A stretch of 64,000 bases of DNA from an uncultured Gammaproteobacteria bacterium (GCA_913060975.1 CAJXVC010000009.1:62001-126000), one strand, 5' to 3'. Shown: positions 8,611 through 17,894, counted from the first letter of the stretch. Numbers and translations: made by a program. The notes: generated from the sequence alone by a model not told the origin.

Positions 8611-9288
8611 ATGTGCGGCCGTTTCAACCTCATCGACAGCCCCCAGATACAGTGGCTTTGCCAGACTCTGGGGATCAGCCTGTTCGCCCATCATGCCAGT
8701 GGTGATATTGCCCCGGGCAGCACGATCGCCATTGTGCGCCAGCAGGGTAACGAGCGAGTGGTATCCGAGGCGATCTGGTGGCTGATGCTGGATCACGACA
8801 CCTTAAAGCCCAATTACAAGTACGCCAGTTTCAATTCCCGGTCCGACAAACTGCACAGCAAACGCGCCATTGCCTATAAACCGTATCGCGAATCGCGCTG
8901 CCTGATTCCCGCCAGTGCCTTTGTGGAAGGGCTGGGCGACAAAAAGACCTACCATAAAATAGAGTTGGAAGACTCCGCGATCGCCTTTGGTGGCTTGTAC
9001 AAGGAGCATTTGGACCAGAATACCGGCGAAGTTGTCTATTCGGCGTCCATCATTACTTTACCGCCGCTGTCACCACAGTGGGACGCCATTCACCCCAAGT
9101 CCATGCCTTTGATGATCGACTTCGAGGATGCGGAGCTGGTCGCGAAATGGCTTGATCCGGCATTCCACGATGTCGAAGAGTTTGCCCCGCTGTTGCAGCC
9201 CAAGGTCGACAAGCCGATGAAAGTGACAAGGATTGGCAAACCGAGCAAATGGGATCCGGTGGCCGACAGTTTCTTGATTGTCGCCTGA
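8611..9288 (+). CDS. SOS response-associated peptidase (SRAP/YedK/HMCES family)
   Basis: 225 aa protein that, in YedK and HMCES, forms a covalent thiazolidine link with abasic sites in single-stranded DNA and shields them. All key residues align at the expected positions: Cys2 after Met removal, Asn75 in FNSRSDK, Glu106 in AFVEG and His161 in HPKSMPLM (E. coli YedK uses C2, N75, E105, H160). Two local variants are AFVEGLG where GFYEW is usual and HPKSMP where HxRMP is usual, so the DNA-facing pocket may differ somewhat. It has its own promoter candidate and appears to be a single-gene unit. Confidence 0.9.
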   Translation: MCGRFNLIDSPQIQWLCQTLGISLFAHHASGDIAPGSTIAIVRQQGNERVVSEAIWWLMLDHDTLKPNYKYASFNSRSDKLHSKRAIAYKPYRESRCLIPASAFVEGLGDKKTYHKIELEDSAIAFGGLYKEHLDQNTGEVVYSASIITLPPLSPQWDAIHPKSMPLMIDFEDAELVAKWLDPAFHDVEEFAPLLQPKVDKPMKVTRIGKPSKWDPVADSFLIVA

Positions 9289-9387
9289 ATGCTCTGCGCG
9301 TGACACTTTGTCACCAACTAGGCGGTCGTCGCCCATCGGTACTTGCAGTAGACTTACAGGTCTTGGCCCATTAAGCTCCAGCCCACT

Positions 9388-10101
9388 ATGAAAAATATAA
9401 TCATCGCCAGTTCCCTGTTTTTATTCACTACTTCTGCCGTCTACGGACAGCAGGATCCTCTCGAATCCAATGTTCCTGCCAATATTCGTCAGATGATCGA
9501 GCAGAGTCAGGGCGGCAGCCGTTTTGCGCAAATGGCGCGCATGCAAGCCAGTGCCCAATACGGGGCATGGCTCAACAGCCTGGAAGGCAATGTTGACCGG
9601 CGCCGCAGCGTTGAAGAAGCATTGATTGAAGTGCTGGCCGAGCGTGCGGAGCTCAGTGATCGCACGGTGACCGGTGAGATCAGTCCAACCCAATTAGCCG
9701 AAATCACCAATTACAATTATTTGCGCGACAAGCTGGCGCCCTTGCTCAATGGTGCTGAGCTGAGCGCGTTGGATAATTTACGCGGTGGCAGCCCGACGGA
9801 TCAGCTACGCCGGTCTTACGATCAGCAACTAGCGCGGATCGCCGACAGTCTCAGCGACGCGGAACGGGAGTCCGTACTGGAAACTTTGGTCGGTCATATG
9901 GAGTTTGCCGATGGCGGTCAGGATGTTGGTACCGACCCTGATGCGTTGGTCGCCGCACAATTGGATTCTCTGGCAGCCGCCCGCCAGGAGCTGCAGAGCA
10001 GTTATACCGGCGAGAAGCTGGAGCAGATCAATACCTTTCTGAATCAGCTGCAGTCCAATCTCTACCGCAACCGTCGCATGTACGAAAACATGAATATGTA
10101 A
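9388..10101 (+). CDS. Secreted helical protein of unknown function
   Basis: 237 aa with a clear Sec signal peptide (MKNIIIASSLFLFTTSAVYG, cleaved near residue 20). The mature part is predicted mostly helical and polar: repeated Gln/Arg/Glu/Leu patterns such as RRRSVEEALIEVLAERAELS and LAAARQELQSSYTGEKLEQI suggest coiled-coil segments in the periplasm. No family is recognised. Single gene, 99 bp after the SRAP gene and followed by a 427 bp gap. Confidence 0.75.
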   Translation: MKNIIIASSLFLFTTSAVYGQQDPLESNVPANIRQMIEQSQGGSRFAQMARMQASAQYGAWLNSLEGNVDRRRSVEEALIEVLAERAELSDRTVTGEISPTQLAEITNYNYLRDKLAPLLNGAELSALDNLRGGSPTDQLRRSYDQQLARIADSLSDAERESVLETLVGHMEFADGGQDVGTDPDALVAAQLDSLAAARQELQSSYTGEKLEQINTFLNQLQSNLYRNRRMYENMNM

Positions 10102-10528
10102 CACGGCCGATCTGAGCCGTTGTCTGTAAAGCAGTGCGCGCTCGATGAATGTCCGATGAGTGTCGCACGAGCTACGGCTGCCCTGAACACAGGCTAGTCT
10201 CCTTGCGAATCAACCAGCTTGCCCGGCCTGTGCTCAATCATCAGGGGCTAGCCAGCCAGAAGTTCAGTATCCATACTATCCTGCTCGCGATGCGCAACCA
10301 GCGCCAAACTGCTGTGGCGCTGGTCAGGGCTTTGATTTTCAGAGCGACTAATCTGTAGCCATCAGTGGCGAATTCCAGTGTGACCGTGTAAAAGCGCCAT
10401 AATTGTGCAGATTTAACGGCATTTCTCCGATTTTCCCCTGTTTTCAGGGCCAGTCAGGGCAGACAATTTACCCTCGACTGAGCGATAATACGCCCCCCCT
10501 GAAAACCCGAGACCTAAAGGATAATTAC
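10102..10528 (+). other. 427 bp intergenic region with a strong hairpin
   Basis: No convincing coding frame. The clearest element is a perfect 10 bp inverted repeat, ACCAGCGCCA at 10297-10306 and TGGCGCTGGT at 10315-10324, with an 8 nt loop. It is followed by only a loose T-rich stretch (GGGCTTTGATTTTC). It could be a terminator or part of a small RNA. Near the right end GATAAT (about 10484) may be a -10 element for the pyrophosphatase gene. Otherwise nothing is seen. Confidence 0.4.
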
Positions 10529-11146
10529 GTGAAGCCATTCCCCAACCCTTTTTACCGGTGGCGACCTCACCCTTGGCATGGACTTGAAGTGGGTCCAGAT
10601 GCCCCGCGTGTTTTGCATGCGTTTATCGAAATCTGCCCTTTCGACCTGGTGAAATACGAAGTCGACAAGACAACCGGTTACTTGCGAGTAGACCGCCCAC
10701 AACGCTCATCTTCGCAGCACCCGACCCTGTACGGTTTCATTCCCAAGACCTACTGTGGCGATCGGGTTGGCAAGCTCATGCCGGATGCAGTGAGTGGCGA
10801 TGCCGACCCGCTAGATATCTGTGTGATTAGCGAACGACCTATTTCAAAAACAGAAATTCTGCTGAACGCACGAGTCGTTGGCGGTTTGCCAATGCTTGAT
10901 GGCGGTGAGGCTGATGACAAGATCATCGCTGTTCTGGAAAACGATCCGCTGTGGGCATCAGTGGATGACATTCTGGATTTACCACCGGCACTGATCGAAC
11001 GTATGCGCCATTATTTCATGACTTATAAACTGATCCCTGGCGAAGAGAATAAAGTGTCAATTGGCCCGGCTTACGGTTATGACCACGCCAAAAAAGTAAT
11101 CGAGGCAGCAATGGCCGATTACGATAGTGAGTTTGGCGCCGATTAA
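10529..11146 (+). CDS. ppa: Inorganic pyrophosphatase, family I
   Basis: 205 aa soluble, Mg-dependent hydrolase that splits pyrophosphate to phosphate. The metal site signature [10 protein letters not shown] and the substrate-binding sequences [29 protein letters not shown] and [12 protein letters not shown] match family I. The GTG at 10529 is chosen because it is preceded by AAGGA at good spacing and the protein then has family length; an upstream extension to 10403 would add 42 residues with no homology-like features. Slight divergence from the E. coli-type enzyme in the N-terminal region ([12 protein letters not shown]) resembles the longer-N-terminus subgroup. Confidence 0.92.
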   Translation: MKPFPNPFYRWRPHPWHGLEVGPDAPRVLHAFIEICPFDLVKYEVDKTTGYLRVDRPQRSSSQHPTLYGFIPKTYCGDRVGKLMPDAVSGDADPLDICVISERPISKTEILLNARVVGGLPMLDGGEADDKIIAVLENDPLWASVDDILDLPPALIERMRHYFMTYKLIPGEENKVSIGPAYGYDHAKKVIEAAMADYDSEFGAD

Positions 11147-11209
11147 ACTTCGCTCGCGGAATGGCTTCTTTAGCGAAGAGATTTTAATGAAGAGATCCTG
11201 ATAAAGCGG

Positions 11210-11242
11210 CACTGGCAGCCAGCCCATCAAGCACTGCCAGTG
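11210..11242 (+). repeat. Inverted repeat between ppa and the MDR gene
   Basis: Perfect 9 bp arms CACTGGCAG (11210-11218) and CTGCCAGTG (11234-11242) with a 15 nt loop. There is no T-run after it, so it is a weak terminator candidate; it lies 58 bp before the MDR start and could be an operator or attenuating hairpin. Confidence 0.4.
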
Positions 11243-11299
11243 ACCACAACAACAAACATCTTTAGCTGCAATTACCCAGTAAAAACGAAGGCGCTATGT

Positions 11300-12283
11300 A
11301 TGAAAGCCTACACATGGACAGCGTATGGTGCGCCTGACGTGCTGCAGCTGGAAGAGCGCGATATCCCGCAACCCGGTGACAATGAAATACTGATACGCAA
11401 TCACGCCACCAGTGTCTTTGCTGGTGACTGTGAGTTGCGCCGCTTTTCGGTATTGCCTGCCATCCGCATACCATTGCGCCTGTTTCTCGGTCTGCGCCGG
11501 CCAAAACGAGTCCGTACGCTGGGCCAGGAATTTTCCGGCACAGTAGAGGCAGTGGGCAAGCAGGTGACAGATTTTCACCCGGGGGACTCCGTGTTTGGCC
11601 CCACAGCAGCGTTCGGCGCTTATGCTGAATACCATTGCCTGAGTGCCGACCTGGCAATTACTCAAAAACCAGACAGCATCGATCACAATTCAGCCGCAGT
11701 GCTGCCCGTGGGTGGCATGAATGCGCTGTATTTTCACCAGCTGGCCGATATCCGGCCCGGCGACAAGGTGCTATTGGTGGGTGCAGGCGGAAGTATTGGA
11801 CCAATAAGTCTGCAATTAGCCAAGCGGGAAGGTGCTGAAGTGACAGTTGTAGACAGCGCCGACAAGCTGGAGCGTCTACGCGAACTCGGTGCAGATCATG
11901 CCGTCGATTATCAACAGGAGCCGCTATCGCAGCATGAAGGTCGCTACGACGTCGTGTTTAATATTACTTTGCATAGCAGTTATGCAGATGGCTTACGCCT
12001 CGTTAAACCTGGCGGCAGGCTGATGCTGATGAATCTGTTTTTCTGGCAATTGGTCCGGGGCTGGTTTGCTTCCAGGCTGACCAGCAAGAAAGTTGTATTT
12101 GCGATGACCGAGTATCAACGCGAAGACCTGAACTATCTAGCAAACCTGGTGAGCTCTGGAGAAATCAAAGTGCTAGTCGATCGTGAATTCCCATTCACCG
12201 AATTGCCTGCAGCTCATGCCTATGTCGAGAGTGGTGAGCGGGTCGGTAATGTAGCAGTCCGCTTCGCCAATCAGTCAGCTTGA
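11300..12283 (+). CDS. MDR-superfamily NAD(P)-dependent oxidoreductase (quinone reductase-like)
   Basis: 327 aa medium-chain dehydrogenase/reductase. The N-terminal GroES-like half begins MKAYTWTAYGAPDVLQLEE, typical of the non-zinc quinone oxidoreductase branch, and contains LGQEFSGTVEAVG at 74-86. The nucleotide-binding fold carries LLVGAGGSIGPISLQLAK at 158-175. No structural zinc cysteine cluster is present. The start is the ATG at 11300 (AAGG about 10 nt upstream), giving family length; an earlier ATG at 11240 adds 20 residues without a ribosome site. Substrate cannot be predicted. It converges with the downstream PQQ dehydrogenase. Confidence 0.85.
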   Translation: MKAYTWTAYGAPDVLQLEERDIPQPGDNEILIRNHATSVFAGDCELRRFSVLPAIRIPLRLFLGLRRPKRVRTLGQEFSGTVEAVGKQVTDFHPGDSVFGPTAAFGAYAEYHCLSADLAITQKPDSIDHNSAAVLPVGGMNALYFHQLADIRPGDKVLLVGAGGSIGPISLQLAKREGAEVTVVDSADKLERLRELGADHAVDYQQEPLSQHEGRYDVVFNITLHSSYADGLRLVKPGGRLMLMNLFFWQLVRGWFASRLTSKKVVFAMTEYQREDLNYLANLVSSGEIKVLVDREFPFTELPAAHAYVESGERVGNVAVRFANQSA

Positions 12284-12333
12284 AGTCAGCACTGACTGAT
12301 TTGCACGATACGGCCCTAGTTCGACCGCCGGCC

Positions 12334-14076
12334 TCAGGGCAGACGGAAGACGAACAGTGTATTGCCACCGCGGCGTTGTTGCAGTTCCGGAGTGAGACCG
12401 CGATAAGTCACGCCCCCGCCAGCAGCAATAGCCACATACTGCACGCCATCAACGGTATACGTCACCGGATAACCCCCAGCAGTTGAGTTAAGGTATTGCT
12501 CCCAAAGCACGTCGCCGTTGTCGGCATCAAATGCCCGCAAGCGCCGCGCATCGTCAGTGACAAACACCAAGCCACCACCAGTGGTCAGTACCGAGCCGCC
12601 AATACCGGCTCGCTGTTTGAGTTGCCACTTGGTTTTGCCTGTTGCTACATCGACGGCAGTAAACAAACCGACGTTGCCATCAGACTCGGGGATCGGAACC
12701 TGTCGCGACGTGGCCGAAGAGTGGTAACCACCCAGGGTTGGTTCTACCGGGTTCAGATAATACTCCATGCAGGTGTTATTGGTTGGGGCATAGAGGCTAT
12801 TCGTTTGCGGGCTATAGGCGACTGATTGCCAATTGATGCCGCCACGGGTAGTTGGGCAGACAAGTTTGCGCTCTCGTATCTCTGTGATATCGATAGCCGT
12901 ATTGGTGATGCCTTTGCGGTTCTCATGATCCACGCCAACAATGACGTTCTGGTAATTAGTTTCCCGTGCCCACAAAAAATCGCCAGTGGCGGCATCGAGA
13001 GTCCAGACAATGCCGGGCTTGCCGGGAATGCCGGTAATTACTTTGCGGCGTGCGCTGGAATCAATCGTCGGGTTGATCCATGACACTTCGTCGGGATCAG
13101 GTGCCACTTCCGATTCCACCACGAGGCGTTCGAAAGGGTGATCCTGATCCCAGTTACCACCGGGAATGTGTTGGAAATACCATTCGATCTCGCCAGTATC
13201 TGCATTGAGTGCCAGTGTGGAATTGGTATACAACACGTCGCCGCCACGGGTGTCACGTTGGATAGAACCCCAGGGAATAGGTACCGCGACTCCCATGTAA
13301 ATCAGATCGAGCTCGGCATCATAGCCACCGGGCATCCAGGCAGAGCCTCCGCGACGCAGTTCGTTTGGCAGATCGCCCCAGGTATCCCCACCGGGTTCAC
13401 CGACACGAGGCACGGTATTGGTTCGCCAGATCTCTGCACCGGTATCCGGGTCATGGGCGGAGATCCAGCAGCCGGTATTGATGTAATAACAACCTGACAT
13501 GCCGGCAATAATCTTGCCATCAAAGATTTGTGGGCCGCCGGAATAGTGTTGGCCAACCGTCCAGTCACCTACTTGATGCTCCCAGGTTACTTCCCCAGTG
13601 CGCACATCAAGCGAAACCAGATAGGCATCTCGAGTCGCGATAATAAGTTGGTCTTTGTAAAGTGTGGCGTTGCGGTTGGCGCAAGCCAGAGAAGCAGAGT
13701 GGTCAACTTCGGGGCGTTGATAGTCCCATAACAGCGTGCCATTGGTGGCATCGACAGCTTCAATAAAGTCGCAGGCCTGAGCCAGAAACATCACACCATC
13801 GTGAATGAGAGGAGTGGTTTCCTGTAAACCCGGTGCCATTGTCCAGGCAAAAGCGAGGCGAAGATCGGCGACGTTGTCTTTATTTATCTGATCAAGTGGG
13901 CTGTAACCCCAGTTATTGGCAGTCCGTCGCCACATTAGCCAGTCGCCCGGTTCGGGGTTTTCGAGTTCTTCCAGAGTGACCGGTGTGTAGTCATCGAGCA
14001 GGGTTTGCCCAATCAAGGGGGAAGACAGTACTGCGATCAATACTGCGGTGAAGCCACGGGAAATCAAACCACTCAT
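12334..14076 (-). CDS. PQQ-dependent dehydrogenase, periplasmic, without cytochrome domain
   Basis: 580 aa quinoprotein with signal peptide (MSGLISRGFTAVLIAVLSSPLIGQ) and eight-bladed PQQ propeller. The start of the mature part (PVTLEELENPEPGDWLMWRR and GYSPLDQINKDNV) closely parallels that of the enzyme at 3998-6127, so they are paralogues, but here the cytochrome c domain is absent. Typical elements include AVDATNGTLLWDYQ, GEPGGDTWGDLP, WYFQHIPGGNWDQDH and SGCYYINTGCWISAHD. The start at 14076 has AGGAG 6-7 nt upstream; the frame continues to 14115 without support. Electrons would go to a separate cytochrome. Substrate unknown; no pqq genes nearby. Divergent from glrK. Confidence 0.9.
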   Translation of the reverse strand: MSGLISRGFTAVLIAVLSSPLIGQTLLDDYTPVTLEELENPEPGDWLMWRRTANNWGYSPLDQINKDNVADLRLAFAWTMAPGLQETTPLIHDGVMFLAQACDFIEAVDATNGTLLWDYQRPEVDHSASLACANRNATLYKDQLIIATRDAYLVSLDVRTGEVTWEHQVGDWTVGQHYSGGPQIFDGKIIAGMSGCYYINTGCWISAHDPDTGAEIWRTNTVPRVGEPGGDTWGDLPNELRRGGSAWMPGGYDAELDLIYMGVAVPIPWGSIQRDTRGGDVLYTNSTLALNADTGEIEWYFQHIPGGNWDQDHPFERLVVESEVAPDPDEVSWINPTIDSSARRKVITGIPGKPGIVWTLDAATGDFLWARETNYQNVIVGVDHENRKGITNTAIDITEIRERKLVCPTTRGGINWQSVAYSPQTNSLYAPTNNTCMEYYLNPVEPTLGGYHSSATSRQVPIPESDGNVGLFTAVDVATGKTKWQLKQRAGIGGSVLTTGGGLVFVTDDARRLRAFDADNGDVLWEQYLNSTAGGYPVTYTVDGVQYVAIAAGGGVTYRGLTPELQQRRGGNTLFVFRLP

Positions 14077-14384
14077 ACAGCGCTCCTGATTATTGGCACA
14101 GTGACAGACGAACACGACTATCCGGCGCTGCGACCTTTGTTCTTTTAATTATCGTTATTATTGATGCGATTCTGTAAGGCTGACGCCAAGCTTAGCAGAA
14201 CCGGGCAGATAGTAAACGCTGGCTGATTCAGGTAGTGCCAGCTGATATGCCGATGGCGGGTTGCGATTGCATCACAAATTACTTGCTAGCATTGTGATAG
14301 CATTCTTTAAGAGCACTGTTCTCTTGGGTGCTCGCCAGTACAACACGAACTGGCTTGCGACCGTGTAGATTCTTATCACCAGAT
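14077..14384 (+). other. 308 bp divergent intergenic region (PQQ dehydrogenase / glrK)
   Basis: AT-rich around 14133-14165 (runs such as TTCTTTTAATTATCG), which is where promoters for the two divergent genes would be expected, but I see no pair of boxes good enough to place. The glrK start at 14385 lacks a strong Shine-Dalgarno. No hairpin terminator or coding frame is supported. Confidence 0.4.
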
Positions 14385-15830
14385 ATGACAAAAGGCTTCG
14401 CTTTGGTTTCAGTTAAACCGCGCTCGATACTGCAACTGACGATTACCGGCTTCCTGTCGGTGACGGGGCTGCTATTCATCGCCTTGCTAATCACAGCTCG
14501 ACAGCTGGATGGTCTGGGAGACCGTAATGTCAATCTAATGAATGAATCAGCGATGGCACTCGATCTGGGGCGCACGCTGATCGAGCTGACAACCTCTCTG
14601 GAGCGCAACGCTCGGCAATACAACGTGCTGGGTGATGAAGATATTCTGCAGCTCTATGAAGAGCGGCAACTGGCTTTTACTGCTGCCGCAAACCGATTGA
14701 ACTTGCTGCAGCTCAATGCACAGATTCAGGAACTGATTAGTGATGTAGAGACTCTGGAGCAGCAAGCCTATCAGAGTTTTGCAGACGCCGATGCCGATGA
14801 TATTGAAGGTATGTATGCAGAAATTTTGCGCGTCACCAATAGAATCGCCACACAGATAAACGATTGGTCTAATGTACAGATAATCGAAATAGCCGACGAA
14901 ACCGAAGCCACGCAACAGCTGCTTACCCTGCAGGCATTTATTCTGGTCGTCGCTGCCTTGCTGTTGGCGGCAGTGTTTACCGCTCTGATTACTCGCCCAT
15001 TGTTGCAGCTGGAAAAAGCGGTTGGGCGTCTGGGTGCCGGAGGCTATGAAGATGCTATTGAAGTATCCGGGCCTCGAGATCTGGTTAACCTTGGACTAAA
15101 GCTGGATTGGCTGCGCAGTCGCTTGCACGCACTCGAACAACAACGTTCATCGTTTATACGCCACGTCTCACACGAACTGAAAACGCCACTGGCTGCGATT
15201 CGTGAGAGCGCCTCATTGCTAGATGATGGCGTGGTGGGTGAGTTAAATGACAAGCAAAAGAACGTAGTTGGCATTCAATTGAGTAACAGCAAACGCCTGC
15301 AGCATTTGATCGATGAATTGCTGCGTCATCACTTGGCCAGTTTTTCAGTGATTAACACCATGCCCGAACCTGTCCGCTTAGACGAACTAATTGAGAAAGA
15401 GCTTGTCTCACATGATGTAACCATTCGATCGGCGCAGATTGAAGTTCATAAATCGCTCGTGCCAGTAACAGTGCATGCCAACCCTGAGCAACTGCGAGTC
15501 GTCATAGACAACTTGTTGAGCAATGCCATTAAATATTCCCCTCAGGGCAGTGCCATAGATATCATGCTGGATCTGACAGATTCCGAAGCGGTTATTGAAA
15601 TCTGTGATGATGGCCCAGGTATCTCCGTTGATGAAGCTGAGCATATCTTTGATGCTTTTTATCAAGGGCGCCCGCCGGACAAGGACTATTATCAGGGCAG
15701 CGGACTGGGATTGGCGATCGCGCAAGAATATATTGAAGCGAATCACGGAGAAATTCGGCTGGTGCGCAGCCGCAGTGGTGCTTGCTTTAGAATCACGCTC
15801 CCAGTTGGGGATGACACAAACAATGAGTGA
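14385..15830 (+). CDS. glrK: Sensor histidine kinase GlrK (QseE-type)
   Basis: 481 aa inner-membrane kinase. TM1 about residues 16-37, periplasmic helical sensor region about 38-180, TM2 about 182-204, HAMP-like linker, then HisKA with FIRHVSHELKTPLAAIRES (phospho-acceptor H263) and HATPase with NLLSNAIKYS, CDDGPGIS and GSGLGLAIAQ. Identity as GlrK rests on gene order: kinase, small lipoprotein, sigma-54 response regulator with the GlrR C-terminal signature. GlrK/GlrR in enterobacteria control glmY and envelope-stress genes. The start at 14385 is chosen for length and because the frame upstream to 14328 has no other support. The stop overlaps the next gene. Confidence 0.88.
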   Translation: MTKGFALVSVKPRSILQLTITGFLSVTGLLFIALLITARQLDGLGDRNVNLMNESAMALDLGRTLIELTTSLERNARQYNVLGDEDILQLYEERQLAFTAAANRLNLLQLNAQIQELISDVETLEQQAYQSFADADADDIEGMYAEILRVTNRIATQINDWSNVQIIEIADETEATQQLLTLQAFILVVAALLLAAVFTALITRPLLQLEKAVGRLGAGGYEDAIEVSGPRDLVNLGLKLDWLRSRLHALEQQRSSFIRHVSHELKTPLAAIRESASLLDDGVVGELNDKQKNVVGIQLSNSKRLQHLIDELLRHHLASFSVINTMPEPVRLDELIEKELVSHDVTIRSAQIEVHKSLVPVTVHANPEQLRVVIDNLLSNAIKYSPQGSAIDIMLDLTDSEAVIEICDDGPGISVDEAEHIFDAFYQGRPPDKDYYQGSGLGLAIAQEYIEANHGEIRLVRSRSGACFRITLPVGDDTNNE

Positions 15831-16350
15831 CAAACCAGAGAGCTTCCTGCTATTAAGGATGATGGCGCTTGCAGCAGCGTTGTTTCTGCTGGCTGGCTGC
15901 CAGTTCAATCTTGCTGAGCGTATCGTGCCGAACTACCCATCAAATCTGCCAGCAGCAGGTTATTTCCATTGGGTAAGTCAGGCTACCGATGAGCAGAAGC
16001 AGCAGCAGTTAGACACGGTTCAGGCTGCGACTGTTGATGCCCAATCAACTGTGAATCTGGTGCAACGAGCCATTCTCCTCTATCACATGGACATCACTGG
16101 TGAGGACACCATTGCCGATTTGAATCTTGATCTCGCCACAGAGTCCGCTTGTGGCAACAATCAACGCTGCCAGGACTACGCAAGCTTTGCCGCAGTATTC
16201 AGCAGCCTGACGCAATTGACTCAGCAGTTACAAGGAAGTGAACAGCAAGTGCGCAATTTGCAGGATCGGATACGCATTCTGAACCAGCAAATAGAGGCGT
16301 TGACAAATATTGAACAGCAATTGCTGGAACGAGAGCAGGGGCAGAATTAA
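15823..16350 (+). CDS. QseG/YfhG-like outer-membrane lipoprotein of the glr operon
   Basis: 175 aa lipoprotein with lipobox LLAGC (Cys26) and a glutamine-rich, coiled-coil C-terminal half (SLTQLTQQLQGSEQQVRNL, ILNQQIEALTNIEQQLLE). A central Cys pair (SACGNNQRC) may form a disulfide. It lies between glrK and glrR exactly where E. coli has yfhG/qseG, whose product influences GlrK signalling. Sequence conservation of that family is low, so the assignment rests mainly on position, length and architecture. Start choice is ATG at 15823 overlapping the glrK stop; ATG at 15811 in frame is the alternative. Confidence 0.75.
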   Translation: MSDKPESFLLLRMMALAAALFLLAGCQFNLAERIVPNYPSNLPAAGYFHWVSQATDEQKQQQLDTVQAATVDAQSTVNLVQRAILLYHMDITGEDTIADLNLDLATESACGNNQRCQDYASFAAVFSSLTQLTQQLQGSEQQVRNLQDRIRILNQQIEALTNIEQQLLEREQGQN

Positions 16351-16352
16351 AT

Positions 16353-17729
16353 ATGGCTAAAGCCGCGAATGGAACTCAGCGTGTTTTACTGGTAGACGAT
16401 GATCCGGATTTGCTACATCTGGTGAGCGTACGTCTTGAAGCCAATGGCTTTGAGATTGCGGCAACAGATAGCGCTGAAACAGCGCTGGCAAAACTACCGC
16501 AATTTCGTCCCCATGTAGTAGTGACTGATTTGCGCATGCCTGGGATGGATGGCATGGAGCTGTTTCAGGAAATTCAAAAAATGGACTATCGCCTGCCGGT
16601 GATAGTACTGACCGCCCATGGCACGATTCCGGATGCCGTGGCCGCCGCGCAAGAAGGCGTGTTCGCATATCTGGTTAAACCAGTCGATGCCAAAATTCTG
16701 CTCGACAGCATTCGTCGGGCAATTACCCAGACTGGGCAAAGTCAGGGCAATGGCGATGCTGAGCAGGATCAGGATTGGCGCAAAGATATCATCAGCTGTA
16801 GCGCTGTGATGGAAACGCTGTTGCAGCGCACGCAAGCGGCAGCTAACTCAGACGTCAATATTCTTATTGAGAGTGAAACCGGCACTGGCAAAGAACTGTT
16901 GGCTAAAGCTATCCATTCAGCGAGTAGTCGCCAGTCAGAGCCTTTTCTTGCATTGAATTGCGCCGCCATTCCTGAGTCTCTTATCGAATCAGAATTGTTC
17001 GGTCACACTGCCGGGTCGTTCACTGGTGCCAATAAATCCCACGACGGTTTGTTTCAGGCAGCTGATGGGGGTACTGCGTTTCTGGATGAAATCGGTGACA
17101 TGCCATTGTCTGCGCAAGCCAAGTTATTGCGAGTGCTGGAACAGCGAGAGATTCGCCCGGTAGGTTCCACGAAAACAATTCCGGTCGATGTGCGGATTGT
17201 TGCTGCGACCCACCAGGACCTTGAGAAGCTGGTTCAGGAAGGCGAGTTTCGCGAAGACCTGTACTATCGGCTTGATGTCATCAAACTCGAACTTCCGCCA
17301 CTGAGTGAGCGCCGCGAAGACATTCCGCTTTTGGCGGAACATTTCTGTCGCATAGTCTCAGAAAAAAACAACAGGGACGTGAACAAGTTTTCTCCCGAGG
17401 CAGTCGAACTACTGGTCGGTGCACCCTGGCCCGGCAATGTGCGTCAGTTATATAACGTCACTGAGCAATGTGTCGTGCTAACGACCACGCCAATTATCTC
17501 TCGCGGTCTGGTTGAGCGCGCCATGCGACACAAGGGGGAGAGGCTGCAAACGCTTAGCGAAGCCAAGGAACAATTTGAACACGATTATCTCGTGCGCATT
17601 CTGAATCTTGCCGAAGGCAATATTGCCCTGGCCTCGCGCTTGGCTGACCGCAATCGCAGTGAATTCTACAACCTGTTGAAAAAGCACTGCCTGGAGCCCG
17701 ATCAGTTCCGCCGCAATAGCGATGATTGA
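16353..17729 (+). CDS. glrR: Sigma-54-dependent response regulator GlrR (QseF-type)
   Basis: 458 aa: receiver domain (acidic pocket DDD at 15-17, phospho-acceptor D59, T87, K109), AAA+ sigma-54 activator domain (about 145-390), and a Fis-like helix-turn-helix at the end. The C-terminal [11 protein letters not shown] corresponds to the GlrR signature RTEFYKLLSRH of E. coli. Two motif positions are unusual: the Walker A loop reads SETGTGKE (Ser174 in place of the first Gly) and the sigma-54 contact loop reads GSFTGA (221-226) rather than GAFTGA. Walker B FLDEIGDM and the arginine-finger region [10 protein letters not shown] are intact. It starts 3 bp after the lipoprotein gene, completing the operon. 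Binding-site-like repeats follow immediately downstream. Confidence 0.92.
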   Translation: MAKAANGTQRVLLVDDDPDLLHLVSVRLEANGFEIAATDSAETALAKLPQFRPHVVVTDLRMPGMDGMELFQEIQKMDYRLPVIVLTAHGTIPDAVAAAQEGVFAYLVKPVDAKILLDSIRRAITQTGQSQGNGDAEQDQDWRKDIISCSAVMETLLQRTQAAANSDVNILIESETGTGKELLAKAIHSASSRQSEPFLALNCAAIPESLIESELFGHTAGSFTGANKSHDGLFQAADGGTAFLDEIGDMPLSAQAKLLRVLEQREIRPVGSTKTIPVDVRIVAATHQDLEKLVQEGEFREDLYYRLDVIKLELPPLSERREDIPLLAEHFCRIVSEKNNRDVNKFSPEAVELLVGAPWPGNVRQLYNVTEQCVVLTTTPIISRGLVERAMRHKGERLQTLSEAKEQFEHDYLVRILNLAEGNIALASRLADRNRSEFYNLLKKHCLEPDQFRRNSDD

Positions 17730-17742
17730 AGTCTTTCTCTAG

Positions 17743-17766
17743 GGCTGTCGGGCTAGCCCGACAGCC
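17743..17766 (+). promoter_or_regulatory. Putative GlrR operator 1 (perfect inverted repeat)
   Basis: 24 bp palindrome with 11 bp perfect arms and a central TA. It contains TGTC (17746-17749), ten bases, then GACA (17760-17763), which is the GlrR site form TGTC-N10-GACA described at enterobacterial glmY. It lies 14 bp after the glrR stop. No T-run follows, so a terminator role is less likely. Confidence 0.65.
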
Positions 17767-17808
17767 AACTCCCATTGAATCAAGCACTTAGAATTTACAG
17801 TAATTATC

Positions 17809-17826
17809 TGCCGGGCTTGCCCGACA
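17809..17826 (+). promoter_or_regulatory. Putative GlrR operator 2
   Basis: TGCC-N10-GACA with core GGGCTTGCCC: one mismatch to TGTC-N10-GACA and nearly the same core as operator 1. Its centre is 63 bp from that of operator 1, about six helical turns, so both would face the same side of DNA. It is about 70-90 bp upstream of the sigma-54 promoter, a usual distance for bacterial enhancer-binding proteins. Confidence 0.6.
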
Positions 17827-17878
17827 GCTTCACTCCCCCTCCTGCTCTACAACCCCTATAAACCGGTCTTTTCGGAGT

Positions 17879-17894
17879 TGGCACAGCGCTTGCT
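17879..17894 (+). promoter_or_regulatory. Sigma-54 (RpoN) promoter
   Basis: TGGCAC at 17879-17884, five bases, TTGCT at 17890-17894. The -24 GG (17880-17881) and -12 GC (17892-17893) have the exact 12 bp spacing of the consensus TGGCAC-N5-TTGCW. Transcription would start near 17905, giving an about 88 nt leader before the EF-hand gene. Confidence 0.75.

Noticed and set aside
10149-10358. 69-codon frame in the 427 bp gap
   Set aside because: No ribosome site, no signal or domain, and it crosses the perfect hairpin; treated as noncoding.
17743-17829. Two similar palindromes as REP elements or a terminator of glrR
   Set aside because: No T-run follows either hairpin, and both fit the GlrR site TGTC-N10-GACA with helical phasing in front of a sigma-54 promoter, which explains them better. 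REP elements elsewhere in the window were not seen.
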